From Thalassovita taeanensis (GTDB lineage: Bacteria > Pseudomonadota > Alphaproteobacteria > Rhodobacterales > Rhodobacteraceae): a stretch of 64,000 nt of DNA. The translations under genes and the position numbers were made by a program. The DNA lies in assembly GCF_900110775.1 (NCBI RefSeq), contig NZ_FOEP01000006.1, positions 62,001 through 126,000 of the forward strand. The letters run 5' to 3'. The notes under the pieces were generated by a model, which was given only the letters and a program-made list of their open reading frames with translations, searched no databases and had not been told where the DNA came from. Positions 18,384 to 27,144 of this stretch are shown here, in pieces; position 1 is the first letter of the stretch, and every line of letters starts with the position of its first letter.

Positions 18384-19461
18384 CAGACGGCTTTTCGATT
18401 GGCTGCGTCCCGGCCTGCGGTCTGGGCGCAGCCCGGTCACGCGCCAGCGTGGGCCGCTGACCCATGTGATCATTCTGGATGGCACCATGTCGACGTTGAC
18501 ACCGGGGGAGGAGACCAACGCCGGTCTGTCCTATCGGTTGCTGTCGGAATTGGGGGCGCAGGTATCACTGTATTACGAGGCCGGGGTGCAGTGGCAGGAC
18601 TGGCGCAGCACGCCGGATGTGATGATGGGGCGCGGGATCAACCGTCAGATCCGGCGGGCATACGGGTATCTGGCAAGTCGGTACCGGCCCGGCGACCGGG
18701 TGTTTTTGCTGGGCTATTCGCGCGGGGCCTATGCGGTGCGGTCGCTGGCGGGGGTGGTCGATCAGGTCGGGCTGCTGCGCGCGGAGCATGCGACAGAGCG
18801 CAACATCCAACTGGCCTATCGCCATTATCAAAGCCCGGCGGGCAGTGCGGTGGCCGAGGTCTTTCGCACAATCCATTGCCATGCGCGGTTCGAGATCGAG
18901 ATGGTCGGGGCGTGGGATACGGTCAAGGCGCTGGGGGTGCGGTTGCCGTTCCTGTGGAAGTGGTCCGAGGTCCATCACGCTTTTCATTCGCATCAGCTTG
19001 GCCCCTCGGTGAAGCACGGGTTTCACGCGCTGGCGCGGGATGAAACCCGGCAGGTGTTTGAACCGGTGCTATGGGAATGTCCCAATGGCGACAACGACCC
19101 GCAGGACGATCAGACTGCGGTGGCCAGACGGGTGGAACAGGTGTGGTTCCGCGGCACCCATGGGGATATCGGCGGGCAGTTGGGCGGGTTTGATGCCGCG
19201 CGGCCACTGGCGAATATCTCGTTGGTGTGGATGCTGGAGCGGATCGAAAGCTGTGGTTTGCAGTTGCCGGAGGGCTGGCGCATGCGGTTTCCCACGGATC
19301 CCGGTGCGCCATCGGTCGGCACGTGGAGCAGTTGGGGCAAGCTGTTTTTGCTGCGCAAGCGCCGGGTGATCGGGCGCGACCCGTCAGAGCGGTTGCATGA
19401 AACAGCGGTGGAGCCGACGGTGGCGTCGGTGCCGGGGTGGGCCGCTCATCTGCGGGGATGA
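18364..19461 (+). CDS. DUF2235 alpha/beta-hydrolase domain protein
   Basis: 365-residue protein of the DUF2235 family, which includes type VI lipase effectors of the Tle1 group but also many housekeeping members. The nucleophile elbow is GYSRGA (117-122, Ser119); LDGTMS near residue 39 fits the family's N-terminal D-G-T-x-N/S motif, and RGTHGDIGGQ (about 258-267) fits its conserved HxDIGG block. No signal peptide. It overlaps the molybdenum hydroxylase gene by 20 bp, implying co-expression. No VgrG, Hcp or immunity gene is nearby, so an effector role is not supported. Confidence 0.8.
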   Translation: MGLRRLSRRLFDWLRPGLRSGRSPVTRQRGPLTHVIILDGTMSTLTPGEETNAGLSYRLLSELGAQVSLYYEAGVQWQDWRSTPDVMMGRGINRQIRRAYGYLASRYRPGDRVFLLGYSRGAYAVRSLAGVVDQVGLLRAEHATERNIQLAYRHYQSPAGSAVAEVFRTIHCHARFEIEMVGAWDTVKALGVRLPFLWKWSEVHHAFHSHQLGPSVKHGFHALARDETRQVFEPVLWECPNGDNDPQDDQTAVARRVEQVWFRGTHGDIGGQLGGFDAARPLANISLVWMLERIESCGLQLPEGWRMRFPTDPGAPSVGTWSSWGKLFLLRKRRVIGRDPSERLHETAVEPTVASVPGWAAHLRG

Positions 19462-19472
19462 ACGGGCCCTGA

Positions 19473-19961
19473 TCAGGCCACTTTCATCACGATGCAAGTG
19501 GTGGAGCCGGTGGCATAAAGGCGTCCATCCTCGACTCCACGGATTTCACCCACGGCCACGCCGGTTGAACGACCGACATGCTGCGCGATGCCGATGGCTT
19601 CGACTTGCATCCCCACGGGGATCGAACGCAGGATGTTGATCTTGTATTCCAGCGTCGTATAGGCGGAGCCGACGGGCAGTTTGCTCATCACGGCGCAGGC
19701 CATGCAGCTGTCGAGCAGCGTGCCGTACCAACCGCCGTGCACCGTGCCCATCGGGTTGCAGTATTCAAATAGCGGCGCGCCGGAAAAGACGACGCGGCCG
19801 TCTTCGACCTCGGTGAGGGTGTAATTCATATGGTCCGATATCGGCGGACCGGCTGCGTCGCCGTTCAGCATCCGCTTCATCGCTTCCAGCCCGCTACGGC
19901 TGGTCATTTCTTCCTTGCTTGGCAGATCCGCGAAGGATTTTGCCACTTTGCGTTCGGTCAT
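19473..19961 (-). CDS. PaaI-family hotdog thioesterase
   Basis: 162-residue acyl-CoA thioesterase-like protein. The hotdog-fold core NPMGTVHGGWYGTLLDSCMA (about 69-88) carries the HGG motif of the PaaI family, with the usual acidic residue on the following helix. The start at 19961 follows AGGAGAAC. It converges on the DUF2235 gene with 11 bases between stops. Substrate unknown. Confidence 0.82.
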   Translation of the reverse strand: MTERKVAKSFADLPSKEEMTSRSGLEAMKRMLNGDAAGPPISDHMNYTLTEVEDGRVVFSGAPLFEYCNPMGTVHGGWYGTLLDSCMACAVMSKLPVGSAYTTLEYKINILRSIPVGMQVEAIGIAQHVGRSTGVAVGEIRGVEDGRLYATGSTTCIVMKVA

Positions 19962-20027
19962 GCGCGTGTTCTCCTGTCCTGAGACCAGAGTGGCGCGCGC
20001 TTGACAGGGGCACAAGGCCGAATTGAA

Positions 20028-20894
20028 TTACGCGACGTTTTCCAGTTGCGCGCGCGGGGTGACGCCCAGAGCGTGGCACACATCGCGGGTCAGTTCGGGG
20101 CGGTTGAGCGTGTAGAAATGCAAAGAGTCCACGCCACCATCAAGAAGTTCGCTGCACAGTTCGGTGCACAGCGCGGTGGCCAGCAGATCTTCGCGCCCGT
20201 CGCGGGCGGCTTTTTCAAATGCGTCATCGACCCATGCGGGCACAGAGGTGCCGCAGCGTTTGGCGAAATTGCGCGCACCTTTCCAGTTTTCGATTGGCAG
20301 GATGCCGGGAATGATCGGCGCGGTGATCCCGGCCTTGGCGCAGGCATCGCGGAAGCGGAAGAAGGTTTCGGCCTCGAAGAAGAACTGCGTCAGGGCCTCG
20401 GTGGCGCCGGCGTCGATCTTGCGCTTGAGGTATTCGACATCGGCGGTGGCGGTGGGCGCTTCGGGGTGGGCCTCGGGGTAAGCACCGACGCGGATTTTGA
20501 ATTTGCCGGTGTCGGCCAGCGCTTCGATCAGCTCGACCGAGTGGGCGAAGCCGTCGGGGTGGGGCGTGAAGCCTGCGGTGCCTTTGGGCGGGTCGCCGCG
20601 CAGGGCGACGATTTCGGTGACGCCCGCAGCGGCAAAGCTGTCAGCGATGGCCAGGGTTTCGGCACGGGTGGCATCGACGCAGGTCAGGTGCGCGGCGACA
20701 TTCAGGCCGGAATTTTTATGCAGCGTCGCCACCGCGTCGCGGGTCAGGTCGCGGGTGGTGCCACCTGCGCCGTAGGTCACGGAGACAAAGCGCGGGCTGA
20801 GCGGGGCAAGCACCTGCACCGTGTCCCAAAGGCGAAACGAGGCTTCAAGGTTTTGCGGCGGGAAGAATTCGAAAGATATGGCGGGCGTGGTCAT
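20028..20894 (-). CDS. metF: 5,10-methylenetetrahydrofolate reductase
   Basis: 288-residue FAD enzyme that makes 5-methyl-THF for methionine synthesis. It opens with ISFEFFPPQN, containing the catalytic Glu of the family, followed by VSVTYGAGGTTRDLT, HLTCVDATR and ALRGDPPKG, all standard MetF blocks. It is transcribed divergently from metR across 95 bases that hold a MetR-like site, so methionine-pathway control by MetR is likely. Confidence 0.95.
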   Translation of the reverse strand: MTTPAISFEFFPPQNLEASFRLWDTVQVLAPLSPRFVSVTYGAGGTTRDLTRDAVATLHKNSGLNVAAHLTCVDATRAETLAIADSFAAAGVTEIVALRGDPPKGTAGFTPHPDGFAHSVELIEALADTGKFKIRVGAYPEAHPEAPTATADVEYLKRKIDAGATEALTQFFFEAETFFRFRDACAKAGITAPIIPGILPIENWKGARNFAKRCGTSVPAWVDDAFEKAARDGREDLLATALCTELCSELLDGGVDSLHFYTLNRPELTRDVCHALGVTPRAQLENVA

Positions 20895-20942
20895 CGGAGG
20901 TATCCTGTCACTGGTTGCCCCCTTGTCGCTAAAAACGCTTTG

Positions 20943-20955
20943 TGAGACAACTTCA
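20943..20955. promoter_or_regulatory. Candidate MetR-binding site
   Basis: TGAGACAACTTCA matches the known MetR consensus TGAA-N5-TTCA with one mismatch and lies in the metF-metR intergenic region, the expected place. It is part of a longer imperfect symmetry TGAG…CTCA (20943-20964). Confidence 0.5.
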
Positions 20956-20989
20956 TAATTCTCAAGGTCAACATGAGGTTTGCTAACAT

Positions 20990-21895
20990 ATGCATATCGA
21001 GATCCGGCATTTGCGCACGATCAAGGCGATTCACGAGGCAGGCGGGTTGGCGCGCGCCGCGGATCAGCTGAACATCACACAATCAGCGCTGAGCCATCAG
21101 GTCAAGCATTTGGAAGAGCAGACCGGGGTCGAGCTGTTTGTACGGCGGTCGAAGCCGTTGAAGCTGTCGGCGGCGGGAATGCGGCTGTTGCGGGCGGCCG
21201 AGCGGATTTTGCCGGAGATGGCCGCGCTGGAGGAGCAATTCCACGGGCTGGTGTCGGGCAAGACCGGGCGGTTGCATATCGCGATCGAGTGTCACGCCTG
21301 TTTTGAGTGGCTTTTCCCAGTGCTTGAGCAGTTTCGCAAAGCCTGGCCGGATGTGGATGTGGATATCCGCCCCGGTCTGGCGTTTGATGCGCTGCCTGCG
21401 CTGATGAAGGAAGAGGTCGATCTGGTGGTATCGTCCGACCCGGAGGAGCTGCCGGGGGTGGAATTTGTACCGCTGTTTGATTACTCGCCGGTGTTTGTCG
21501 CCTCCAGCCAGCATCCGTTGGCGCAGAAAGAGTATATCGAGGCCGAAGATTTTCGCGGCGAGACGTTGATCACCTATCCGGTGGATCGGGCGCGGCTGGA
21601 TGTGTTCAGCCAGTTGCTGACGCCTGCGAAGGTCGAACCGGGCGCGGTGCGGCAGGTCGAGCTGACGGCGGTGATTTTGCTGCTGGTGGCCTCGAACCGG
21701 GGGGTGGCGGTGCTGCCTGATTGGGTGGTGCGCGAGGTCAAGTATTCCTCGGATTACGTGACGCGGCCGATTACGCAGCAAGGCCTGACCCGGCGGCTGT
21801 ATGCGGCGGTGCGGGCAGATGATGTGACGCGGCCCTATTTTGCCAATTTCATCCGCTTGGCGCGCACTGAGCCTGTCAAGCTTCAGCGGGGGTGA
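20990..21895 (+). CDS. metR: LysR-family transcriptional regulator MetR
   Basis: 301-residue regulator. The N-terminal winged helix-turn-helix (RTIKAIHEAGGLARAADQLN, continuing TQSALSHQVKHLEEQ) is MetR-like, and the rest is a periplasmic-binding-like effector domain that senses homocysteine in known MetR. Divergent orientation to metF supports the name. No metE or metH is visible in the window. Confidence 0.88.
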   Translation: MHIEIRHLRTIKAIHEAGGLARAADQLNITQSALSHQVKHLEEQTGVELFVRRSKPLKLSAAGMRLLRAAERILPEMAALEEQFHGLVSGKTGRLHIAIECHACFEWLFPVLEQFRKAWPDVDVDIRPGLAFDALPALMKEEVDLVVSSDPEELPGVEFVPLFDYSPVFVASSQHPLAQKEYIEAEDFRGETLITYPVDRARLDVFSQLLTPAKVEPGAVRQVELTAVILLLVASNRGVAVLPDWVVREVKYSSDYVTRPITQQGLTRRLYAAVRADDVTRPYFANFIRLARTEPVKLQRG

Positions 21896-21987
21896 AGCAT
21901 CGCGCTTTTTTCACCTTAATTTTGAGCGGAAATCAGATAAAACTTTATGTGAAGGCGTAATGCCACCTTAAAATAGGATGGGCAATT

Positions 21988-23064
21988 ATGCCGACATATT
22001 CGTTGTGGATGCTGGACAAGGCCGATGTGACCGTCAGTGGCGGTGGCAGTCTTGATGGCGTGACGCAGGGCACCGGGGCGCAACTGGACGGGCTGACGAT
22101 CACGCTGAACGCGCCAAATTGGCACGAAACCCGAGTTTACGACGATGATCGCTTTTTCGACGACAATGACGGCAATCAACGGCTGAGCGGAACGCAGACG
22201 ATCAACGGTGTGAGCTACTCTGGTGGCACCAGCGTCGAGGCGGAATATACGGTCGTGTTGCGCGATCCTGCGACGGGCCAGACCTATACCGCGATTGCGT
22301 ATAACGTCGTGAACTCGTCGCCGGGGTTTGGCACGATCGAGGGGCTGTCCTTTGTGGGCGGGCCACTGGATTGGCCGCCGGTCGGGGTCGCGCTTGATGT
22401 CATATCAACCTCGGAAGGGCCGGGAAATCGGGACACCGCTTATTCTGACTATGTGATTCCCTGCTTTGCCCCGTGCGTGCGGATTTTGACGGATCGTGGC
22501 GAGGTGCGGGTCGAGGACCTGCGCACAGGCGACGGGATCGTGACGATGGATGCCGGGGTGCAGCCGCTGAGCCTGTTGGCGCAGACCCGCCTGACCGCAG
22601 AGGAATTGCACGCCGCACCGCATCTGGCACCGATTCGTATCCGCAAGGGCGCGTTCGGGGAAAGCCTGCCGAACCGCGATACAAAGATCTCGCCGCAGCA
22701 CCGATTTTTGATGCGCAGCGCCAAGGCTGCACTTCTGTTCGGCGACGAAGAGGTGCTGGTGCCTGCGAACGCCTTTCTTGGGCGGCGGGGAATCGAAACG
22801 CCGAAAATCCGGGACGTTACTTACTTTCATCTGCTGCTGGCGGATCACCACGTGATCTATGCCAACGGTGCGGCAACGGAAAGCCTGCTGGTTGGCGAGG
22901 CGCTGTTGCAGCGTGGCCCCGAGGGGTTGCAGCGCGAGCTGTGCGCGTTGTTCCCGGAGCTTGCAAACCCGGCCACTGTGCAGCGCAGCCCCGAGGGGAT
23001 CGCCGGGATGATGGCGGCACGCAGCTGTTTGCGGCGCTGGGAAGCGCAGCTTCTGGTGGCCTGA
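21988..23064 (+). CDS. Hint_2-domain protein without RTX repeats
   Basis: 358 residues. The N-terminal 155 residues are acidic and probably beta-rich with no domain I recognise. A Hint-type (hedgehog/intein) domain begins at Cys159 (CFAPCVRILTDRGEVRVEDL, about 159-178), with the conserved block KISPQHRFLM and the later HLLLADHHVIYANG. Compared with the paralogue at the right edge (CFTAGTRILT), the usual G-T after the first cysteine is replaced by C-V. No signal peptide or classical splice junction is visible. AGGATGGG precedes the ATG. Processing and target are unknown. Confidence 0.78.
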   Translation: MPTYSLWMLDKADVTVSGGGSLDGVTQGTGAQLDGLTITLNAPNWHETRVYDDDRFFDDNDGNQRLSGTQTINGVSYSGGTSVEAEYTVVLRDPATGQTYTAIAYNVVNSSPGFGTIEGLSFVGGPLDWPPVGVALDVISTSEGPGNRDTAYSDYVIPCFAPCVRILTDRGEVRVEDLRTGDGIVTMDAGVQPLSLLAQTRLTAEELHAAPHLAPIRIRKGAFGESLPNRDTKISPQHRFLMRSAKAALLFGDEEVLVPANAFLGRRGIETPKIRDVTYFHLLLADHHVIYANGAATESLLVGEALLQRGPEGLQRELCALFPELANPATVQRSPEGIAGMMAARSCLRRWEAQLLVA

Positions 23065-23157
23065 CCAAAGGTAGATCTACAACCGGGCAGAGGGGGCCTT
23101 CACAACCCCGGTCGCGCAGGCTAAAGAAGGCGCTTCGGATCGTCAGGGAGCCTCCAG

Positions 23158-23949
23158 ATGCAAGGCAGCGCAAATCTAAATATCATGATCAAGGCGGCCC
23201 GCAAGGCTGGCCGGTCGCTGGTCAAGGACTTCCGTGAGGTCGAGAACCTTCAGGTGTCGATGAAAGGTGCCGGCGATTTCGTGTCGAAGGCCGATATCGC
23301 CGCCGAGAAGATCCTCAAGGATGAATTGCTGGGCGCACGCCCGACCTATGGCTGGCTGGCCGAGGAAGAGGGCGAGATTGCCGGGCAGGACCCGACACGG
23401 CGCTGGATCGTGGACCCGCTGGACGGCACCACCAACTTTCTGCACGGCTTGCCGCACTGGGCGATTTCCATCGCGTTGGAGCACAAGGGCCAGATCGTGG
23501 CGGGGGTCGTGTTCGACGCCGCCAAGGACGAGATGTTCTATGCCGAGAAGGGCTCTGGGGCTTGGTTGAATGACAGCACGCGTTTGCGGGTGTCGGGGCG
23601 CCACAAGATGATCGAATCGATTTTCGCCACTGGTATTCCGTTTGCTGCCAAGCGGACGTTGCCGGCGACGCTTCAGGATCTGGCACGGATCATGCCGGAA
23701 TGTGCCGGGGTGCGGCGCTGGGGATCGGCGGCGCTGGATCTGGCCTATGTTGCGGCTGGTCGATATGACGGGTTTTGGGAACGCGAGCTGAATATCTGGG
23801 ATATCGCTGCCGGGTCGCTGATTGTGACCGAAGCGGGCGGCATGCTTGGCCCGATCCGTGATGGCCACGATCCGTTGGCAGATGGCGACATCGTGGCCGC
23901 GAATGGGTCGATCTTCGACCAGTTCGCCAAGGTGATCCGCCAGCGCTAA
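23158..23949 (+). CDS. suhB: Inositol monophosphatase family protein (SuhB)
   Basis: 263-residue magnesium-dependent phosphatase. Metal-binding motifs are EEEGE (about 69-73), WIVDPLDGTTNFLHG (83-97) and the C-terminal WDIAAGSLIVTEAGG. Length and motifs match SuhB, which hydrolyses inositol-1-phosphate and in some bacteria also works with the ribosomal-RNA antitermination complex. GGGAG lies upstream of the ATG. It stands alone and is followed by a strong terminator. Confidence 0.9.
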   Translation: MQGSANLNIMIKAARKAGRSLVKDFREVENLQVSMKGAGDFVSKADIAAEKILKDELLGARPTYGWLAEEEGEIAGQDPTRRWIVDPLDGTTNFLHGLPHWAISIALEHKGQIVAGVVFDAAKDEMFYAEKGSGAWLNDSTRLRVSGRHKMIESIFATGIPFAAKRTLPATLQDLARIMPECAGVRRWGSAALDLAYVAAGRYDGFWERELNIWDIAAGSLIVTEAGGMLGPIRDGHDPLADGDIVAANGSIFDQFAKVIRQR

Positions 23950-23966
23950 GCGTTCACACAGTTCAG

Positions 23967-24006
23967 AAAAAGGCCCGCGCCAGTGTATGCTGTCGCGGGC
24001 CTTTTT
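23967..24006. terminator. Bidirectional rho-independent terminator
   Basis: Stem AAAGGCCCGCG / CGCGGGCCTTT, 14-base loop, A-run before and T-run after. It separates suhB from the convergent GFA-family gene. Confidence 0.88.
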
Positions 24007-24083
24007 GGTTTTATGGTTCTGAAATCATGCGGTATGGCGTGATTGAGTGCGCAGGCCACGGAGGGGTGGCTGTTGGCCGCGCC

Positions 24084-24458
24084 CTAGCTGCGATCCGAGG
24101 GGTGGTTGACGCCGTCCGCCCATGGCACATCGCCCAGATCGCGCGGGTTGACCCCTTCAAGTGCGGCAGCGTTGACGCCGTATTCATTCGGGTTCGAGCG
24201 GCGTTGATGGTGGGTATAGATCCCGCAGGTGGCGCAGAAATAGTGTTTGGCCGTGCCCGTGCCCCATTGATAAAGCGTCAGGTTATCGCCGCCTTTGACG
24301 ATGCGGATGCCGTCCAGCGGGGCCGATACGGCGATGGCGCCACGGCGGCGGCAAAAGCTGCAATCGCAGCGCCGCACGGTCTTCAGCCCGTCGGACAGGT
24401 GGACTTCAAGCTCGACCGCGCCGCAGTGGCAGGTGAGTTTGTTCGGTGCTGGGGTCAT
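24084..24458 (-). CDS. GFA/CENP-V-type zinc-binding protein
   Basis: 124-residue protein of the glutathione-dependent formaldehyde-activating (GFA) fold family. Zinc ligands are visible: CHC (C10, C12), CDCSFC (C31, C33, C36) and CATC (C75, C78). Most family members have no proven enzyme activity. Its start overlaps the rhomboid gene stop by 4 bp (ATGA), so the two form an operon. Confidence 0.85.
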   Translation of the reverse strand: MTPAPNKLTCHCGAVELEVHLSDGLKTVRRCDCSFCRRRGAIAVSAPLDGIRIVKGGDNLTLYQWGTGTAKHYFCATCGIYTHHQRRSNPNEYGVNAAALEGVNPRDLGDVPWADGVNHPSDRS

Positions 24459-25201
24459 CGGCGTCTCCGGACTCGGGGAATACGGGTGGGGGTCAACTCG
24501 TACCGCGCCTCGGGGTGGGGCGGTTGTCCGTGGGTGCGGCTCCAGTATGTTGTGCCGCCGTGCTTCAGCCATACCGGCAGCGTCAGGATGAACCCGACGA
24601 CAAAGCCGCCCGCGTGCGCCCAATAGGCAACCCCACCGGTGGCAGGGTCAGCGCCGACGCCCGAGATCAATTGCAGCACGAACCACACGCCCAGCATCAT
24701 CCAGGCAGGGACGCTGAAAATGCGGAAAAAGATGATGAATATGAACAGGATATCGACCTTGGCCTTGGGGAAAAGCAGCAGATATCCGCCCATCACCCCG
24801 GCAATCGCGCCCGAGGCCCCGACCGTGGGCACCGCAGACCAGGGCGCGGCAATGACGTGGGTCAGCGCAGCCCCAAGCCCGGCGGCGAGGTAGAACAGCA
24901 AAAAGCCAACATGGCCCATTTCATCCTCGAGGTTGTCGCCGAAGATCCACAGGAACAGCATATTGCCCGCCAGATGCAGCAGCCCGCCGTGCATGAACAT
25001 CGTGGTCAGCAACGTGATATAGCCGTCCCCCTGGCTGATCCGCGCGGGCAGCAGCGCCCAGTCAAGGAAGAAGGCGTTCAGCGCCCGCTCGTCTGAGAAA
25101 AGCGACCAATAGCTGAGAAAGACGAGCACGTTCACCACGATCAGGCCATAGGTGACATAGGGCGTCTGTTGGGACGGGTTATGATCGCGGATTGGAAACA
25201 T
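24455..25201 (-). CDS. Rhomboid-family intramembrane serine protease
   Basis: 248-residue inner-membrane protein with about six helices. The catalytic serine lies in GASGA (Ser130) and the His partner in AHAGGF (His196); HLAGNMLFLW (77-86) supplies the conserved His/Asn of the oxyanion region. These residues indicate an active protease. The start MFPIRDHNP at 25201 is the usual one for the family; the upstream open frame is not supported. Substrates unknown. Confidence 0.9.
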   Translation of the reverse strand: MFPIRDHNPSQQTPYVTYGLIVVNVLVFLSYWSLFSDERALNAFFLDWALLPARISQGDGYITLLTTMFMHGGLLHLAGNMLFLWIFGDNLEDEMGHVGFLLFYLAAGLGAALTHVIAAPWSAVPTVGASGAIAGVMGGYLLLFPKAKVDILFIFIIFFRIFSVPAWMMLGVWFVLQLISGVGADPATGGVAYWAHAGGFVVGFILTLPVWLKHGGTTYWSRTHGQPPHPEARYELTPTRIPRVRRRR

Positions 25202-25523
25202 GGGCGGAGGATTGTGGCTTTTGCGGCTGGCGTCAAGCGGGCTCGGTACGTGATCTTGTGTGGCGGTGATTTGACCGCGGAAGGCGGCGTGGCGCGATGT
25301 CTGCGGGGGCGCGCTGTTGGCGCAATAAATGCATCGGGCGCGCACATTGATTTCCGAGGCTTTGCGCGTTGCAGCGGCTCTTGGCCCGGAATTGGATAGG
25401 GTCGGGGTGGACAGGGGCGCATTTGGCCGTTGGAAATCCGGGTCTTGCTTCGGGACGTGTATTGTTTACAGCGCGTCAAGGCGCTAGTGAGGTTTCCGGG
25501 CCAAGTTCGCCCCAACGCTCTGT
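25202..25523. other. 322-base gap between the rhomboid gene and the tRNA
   Basis: Divergent promoter region for the rhomboid/GFA operon (minus strand) and the tRNA (plus strand). A short inverted repeat AGCGC/GCGCT lies about 50 bases before the tRNA. A 76-codon open frame crossing into the rhomboid gene shows no support. I see nothing else. Confidence 0.5.
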
Positions 25524-25610
25524 GCGGGCGTGATGGAATGGTAGACATACCAGACTTAAAATCTGTTGGGCCTTGTGCCCGTGTGGGTTCGAGTCCCACC
25601 GCCCGCACCA
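25524..25610 (+). tRNA. tRNA-Leu (anticodon UAA)
   Basis: 87 nt including an encoded CCA. Acceptor arms GCGGGCG (25524-25530) and CGCCCGC (25600-25606) pair fully, with discriminator A then CCA. The anticodon loop is CTTAAAA flanked by CCAGA/TCTGT, giving UAA. A long variable arm (GGGCCTTGTGCCC) and the T-arm GTGGGTTCGAGTCCCAC identify a class II tRNA-Leu. Confidence 0.96.
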
Positions 25611-25804
25611 AAAGCCGCGTAAACACAACGGGTTGAAGGGGAGCGAGGCCGGGTTGATTTTGGCGCGCGTTGATTGCGAAGGCAATAGAGCCCTGCACCC
25701 TTGGCGGAAAGTCACGCGGGACGCGCCTCCGCCCGATGGGACAAGCCCGCCTGAAGGATTGGCGGCGCGCGGCCATACCGGGGCGCTGCTTCAAGGTGTT
25801 TCTG

Positions 25805-26992
25805 TCAGCCGATACGATTGCGGGCAATGGCCTGCCCGGCGGCAAAGCCAGAGGACCAGGCCCATTGAAAGTTGAACCCGCCAAGCCAGCCGGTGACATC
25901 AACGCATTCACCGATGAAATAGAGGCCCGGCACGCTGTTCGACATCATGGTTTTTGACGACAACCCGCCGGTGTCGACGCCGCCCAGCGTCACCTCGGCG
26001 GTGCGATAGCCTTCGCTGCCGGTGGGCAGCAAGGTCCAGCCGGTCAGCTGATCGCAGAGCGCGCGAAGGGCGGTATCGCTTTGATCGGCCAGATTGCCGC
26101 TTAGCTTGAGCGTCTCTGACAAATGATCTGCCAGCCGACCGGGCAGCATCTGCGCCAGTATCGTCGACAGGTTCTTGCGCCCGGCGCTTTGGCGCTGCTG
26201 ACGCAGGTCCTGGAACGGATCGCGGTCGGGGAAGAGGTTGACCGTGATGGTTTTGCCCTCGCGCCAGTAGGACGAGATTTGCAGGATCGCGGGGCCAGAA
26301 AGGCCCCGGTGGGTGAACAGCATCGCCTCGTCAAACCCCGTGCCTTCGCAGGTCACGCGCACGGGCAGGGCGACGCCTGCCAGCCCGGTGAAGCGTCCAT
26401 CTGGGAAGGTCAGCGGCACGAGGCCGGGGCGGGTTTCAGTGATCGCATGGTTGAACTGCCGCGCGATGTCATAGGCAAGGCCGGTCGCGCCCATCTTGGG
26501 AATGGATTTGCCACCCGTGGCCACCACGACGTTGCGCGCGCGCAGGGTTTGGCGGGTGCCTTCCCGCTCGACCATCAGGCGAAAGCCGCTGTCGTCGCGG
26601 GCAATCTCGATCAGCGCAGTGTGCAGCCAGAGCTGGGCACCGGCGCGGGTCAGTTCGGCCAGCAGCATCGCGACGATCTGTTTGGCGCTGTCGTCGCAAA
26701 ACAGCTGCCCCAGCGTTTTCTCGTGCCAGGGGATGTTGTGCCGGGCGATCAGGTCAAGGAAATCCCACTGGGTATATTGCGCGAGCGCGGATTTGTGGAA
26801 ATGCGGATTGGCGCCGATAAAATTGCCCGGACCTGCGTGCAGGTTGGTGAAGTTGCAGCGCCCCCCGCCGGAGATGCGGATTTTCTCGCCCGGTGCGCGG
26901 GCGTGATCCAGCACCAGAACCCGGCCACCCGCGTGGGCGGCGCACATCAGGCCGGCGGCGCCAGCGCCCAGAATGATCGTGTCAAACTCCAT
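25805..26992 (-). CDS. NAD(P)/FAD-dependent oxidoreductase, YhiN/HI0933 family
   Basis: 395-residue flavoprotein. The N-terminal dinucleotide fold is DTIILGAGAAGLMCA, followed by the family motif KIRISGGGRCNFTN and a later ATGGKSIPKMGATG. The C-terminal GLYFIGECVDVTGWLGGFN binds FAD. Biochemical role of the family is poorly defined. The start MEFDT at 26992 puts the FAD motif at its normal place. It is transcribed away from ftsW. Confidence 0.87.
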   Translation of the reverse strand: MEFDTIILGAGAAGLMCAAHAGGRVLVLDHARAPGEKIRISGGGRCNFTNLHAGPGNFIGANPHFHKSALAQYTQWDFLDLIARHNIPWHEKTLGQLFCDDSAKQIVAMLLAELTRAGAQLWLHTALIEIARDDSGFRLMVEREGTRQTLRARNVVVATGGKSIPKMGATGLAYDIARQFNHAITETRPGLVPLTFPDGRFTGLAGVALPVRVTCEGTGFDEAMLFTHRGLSGPAILQISSYWREGKTITVNLFPDRDPFQDLRQQRQSAGRKNLSTILAQMLPGRLADHLSETLKLSGNLADQSDTALRALCDQLTGWTLLPTGSEGYRTAEVTLGGVDTGGLSSKTMMSNSVPGLYFIGECVDVTGWLGGFNFQWAWSSGFAAGQAIARNRIG

Positions 26993-27144
26993 GTCCGGCG
27001 GGGTGCCGTATCGCGCCGGAAATGGCAAGGGCCTTGCCGTGTAGGGCCGGTGTGCTTTCTGACTGGAAACAAAACCGGAAATTGGCTAGGGTGATCTTAG
27101 ACCCCGCAAAGGGGCGATGATTGAGGCAGTTACGGCGGTATCCC

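Noticed and set aside
18364-19461. Type VI secretion phospholipase effector
   Set aside because: DUF2235 is shared with Tle1 effectors, but no vgrG, hcp, adaptor or immunity gene is near.
19468-19477. CCTGATCAGG palindrome at a convergent junction, resembling CTGATCAGG at the 54.7-kb junction
   Set aside because: Both arise where a minus-strand gene ends in Ala-TGA; the similarity follows from stop codons and is probably chance.
21988-23064. Intein inserted in a host protein
   Set aside because: The Hint domain is C-terminal with no downstream extein and no host gene, so it is not an intein.
25169-25399. 76-codon plus-strand frame before the tRNA
   Set aside because: Overlaps the rhomboid gene start, no ribosome site, no similarity seen.
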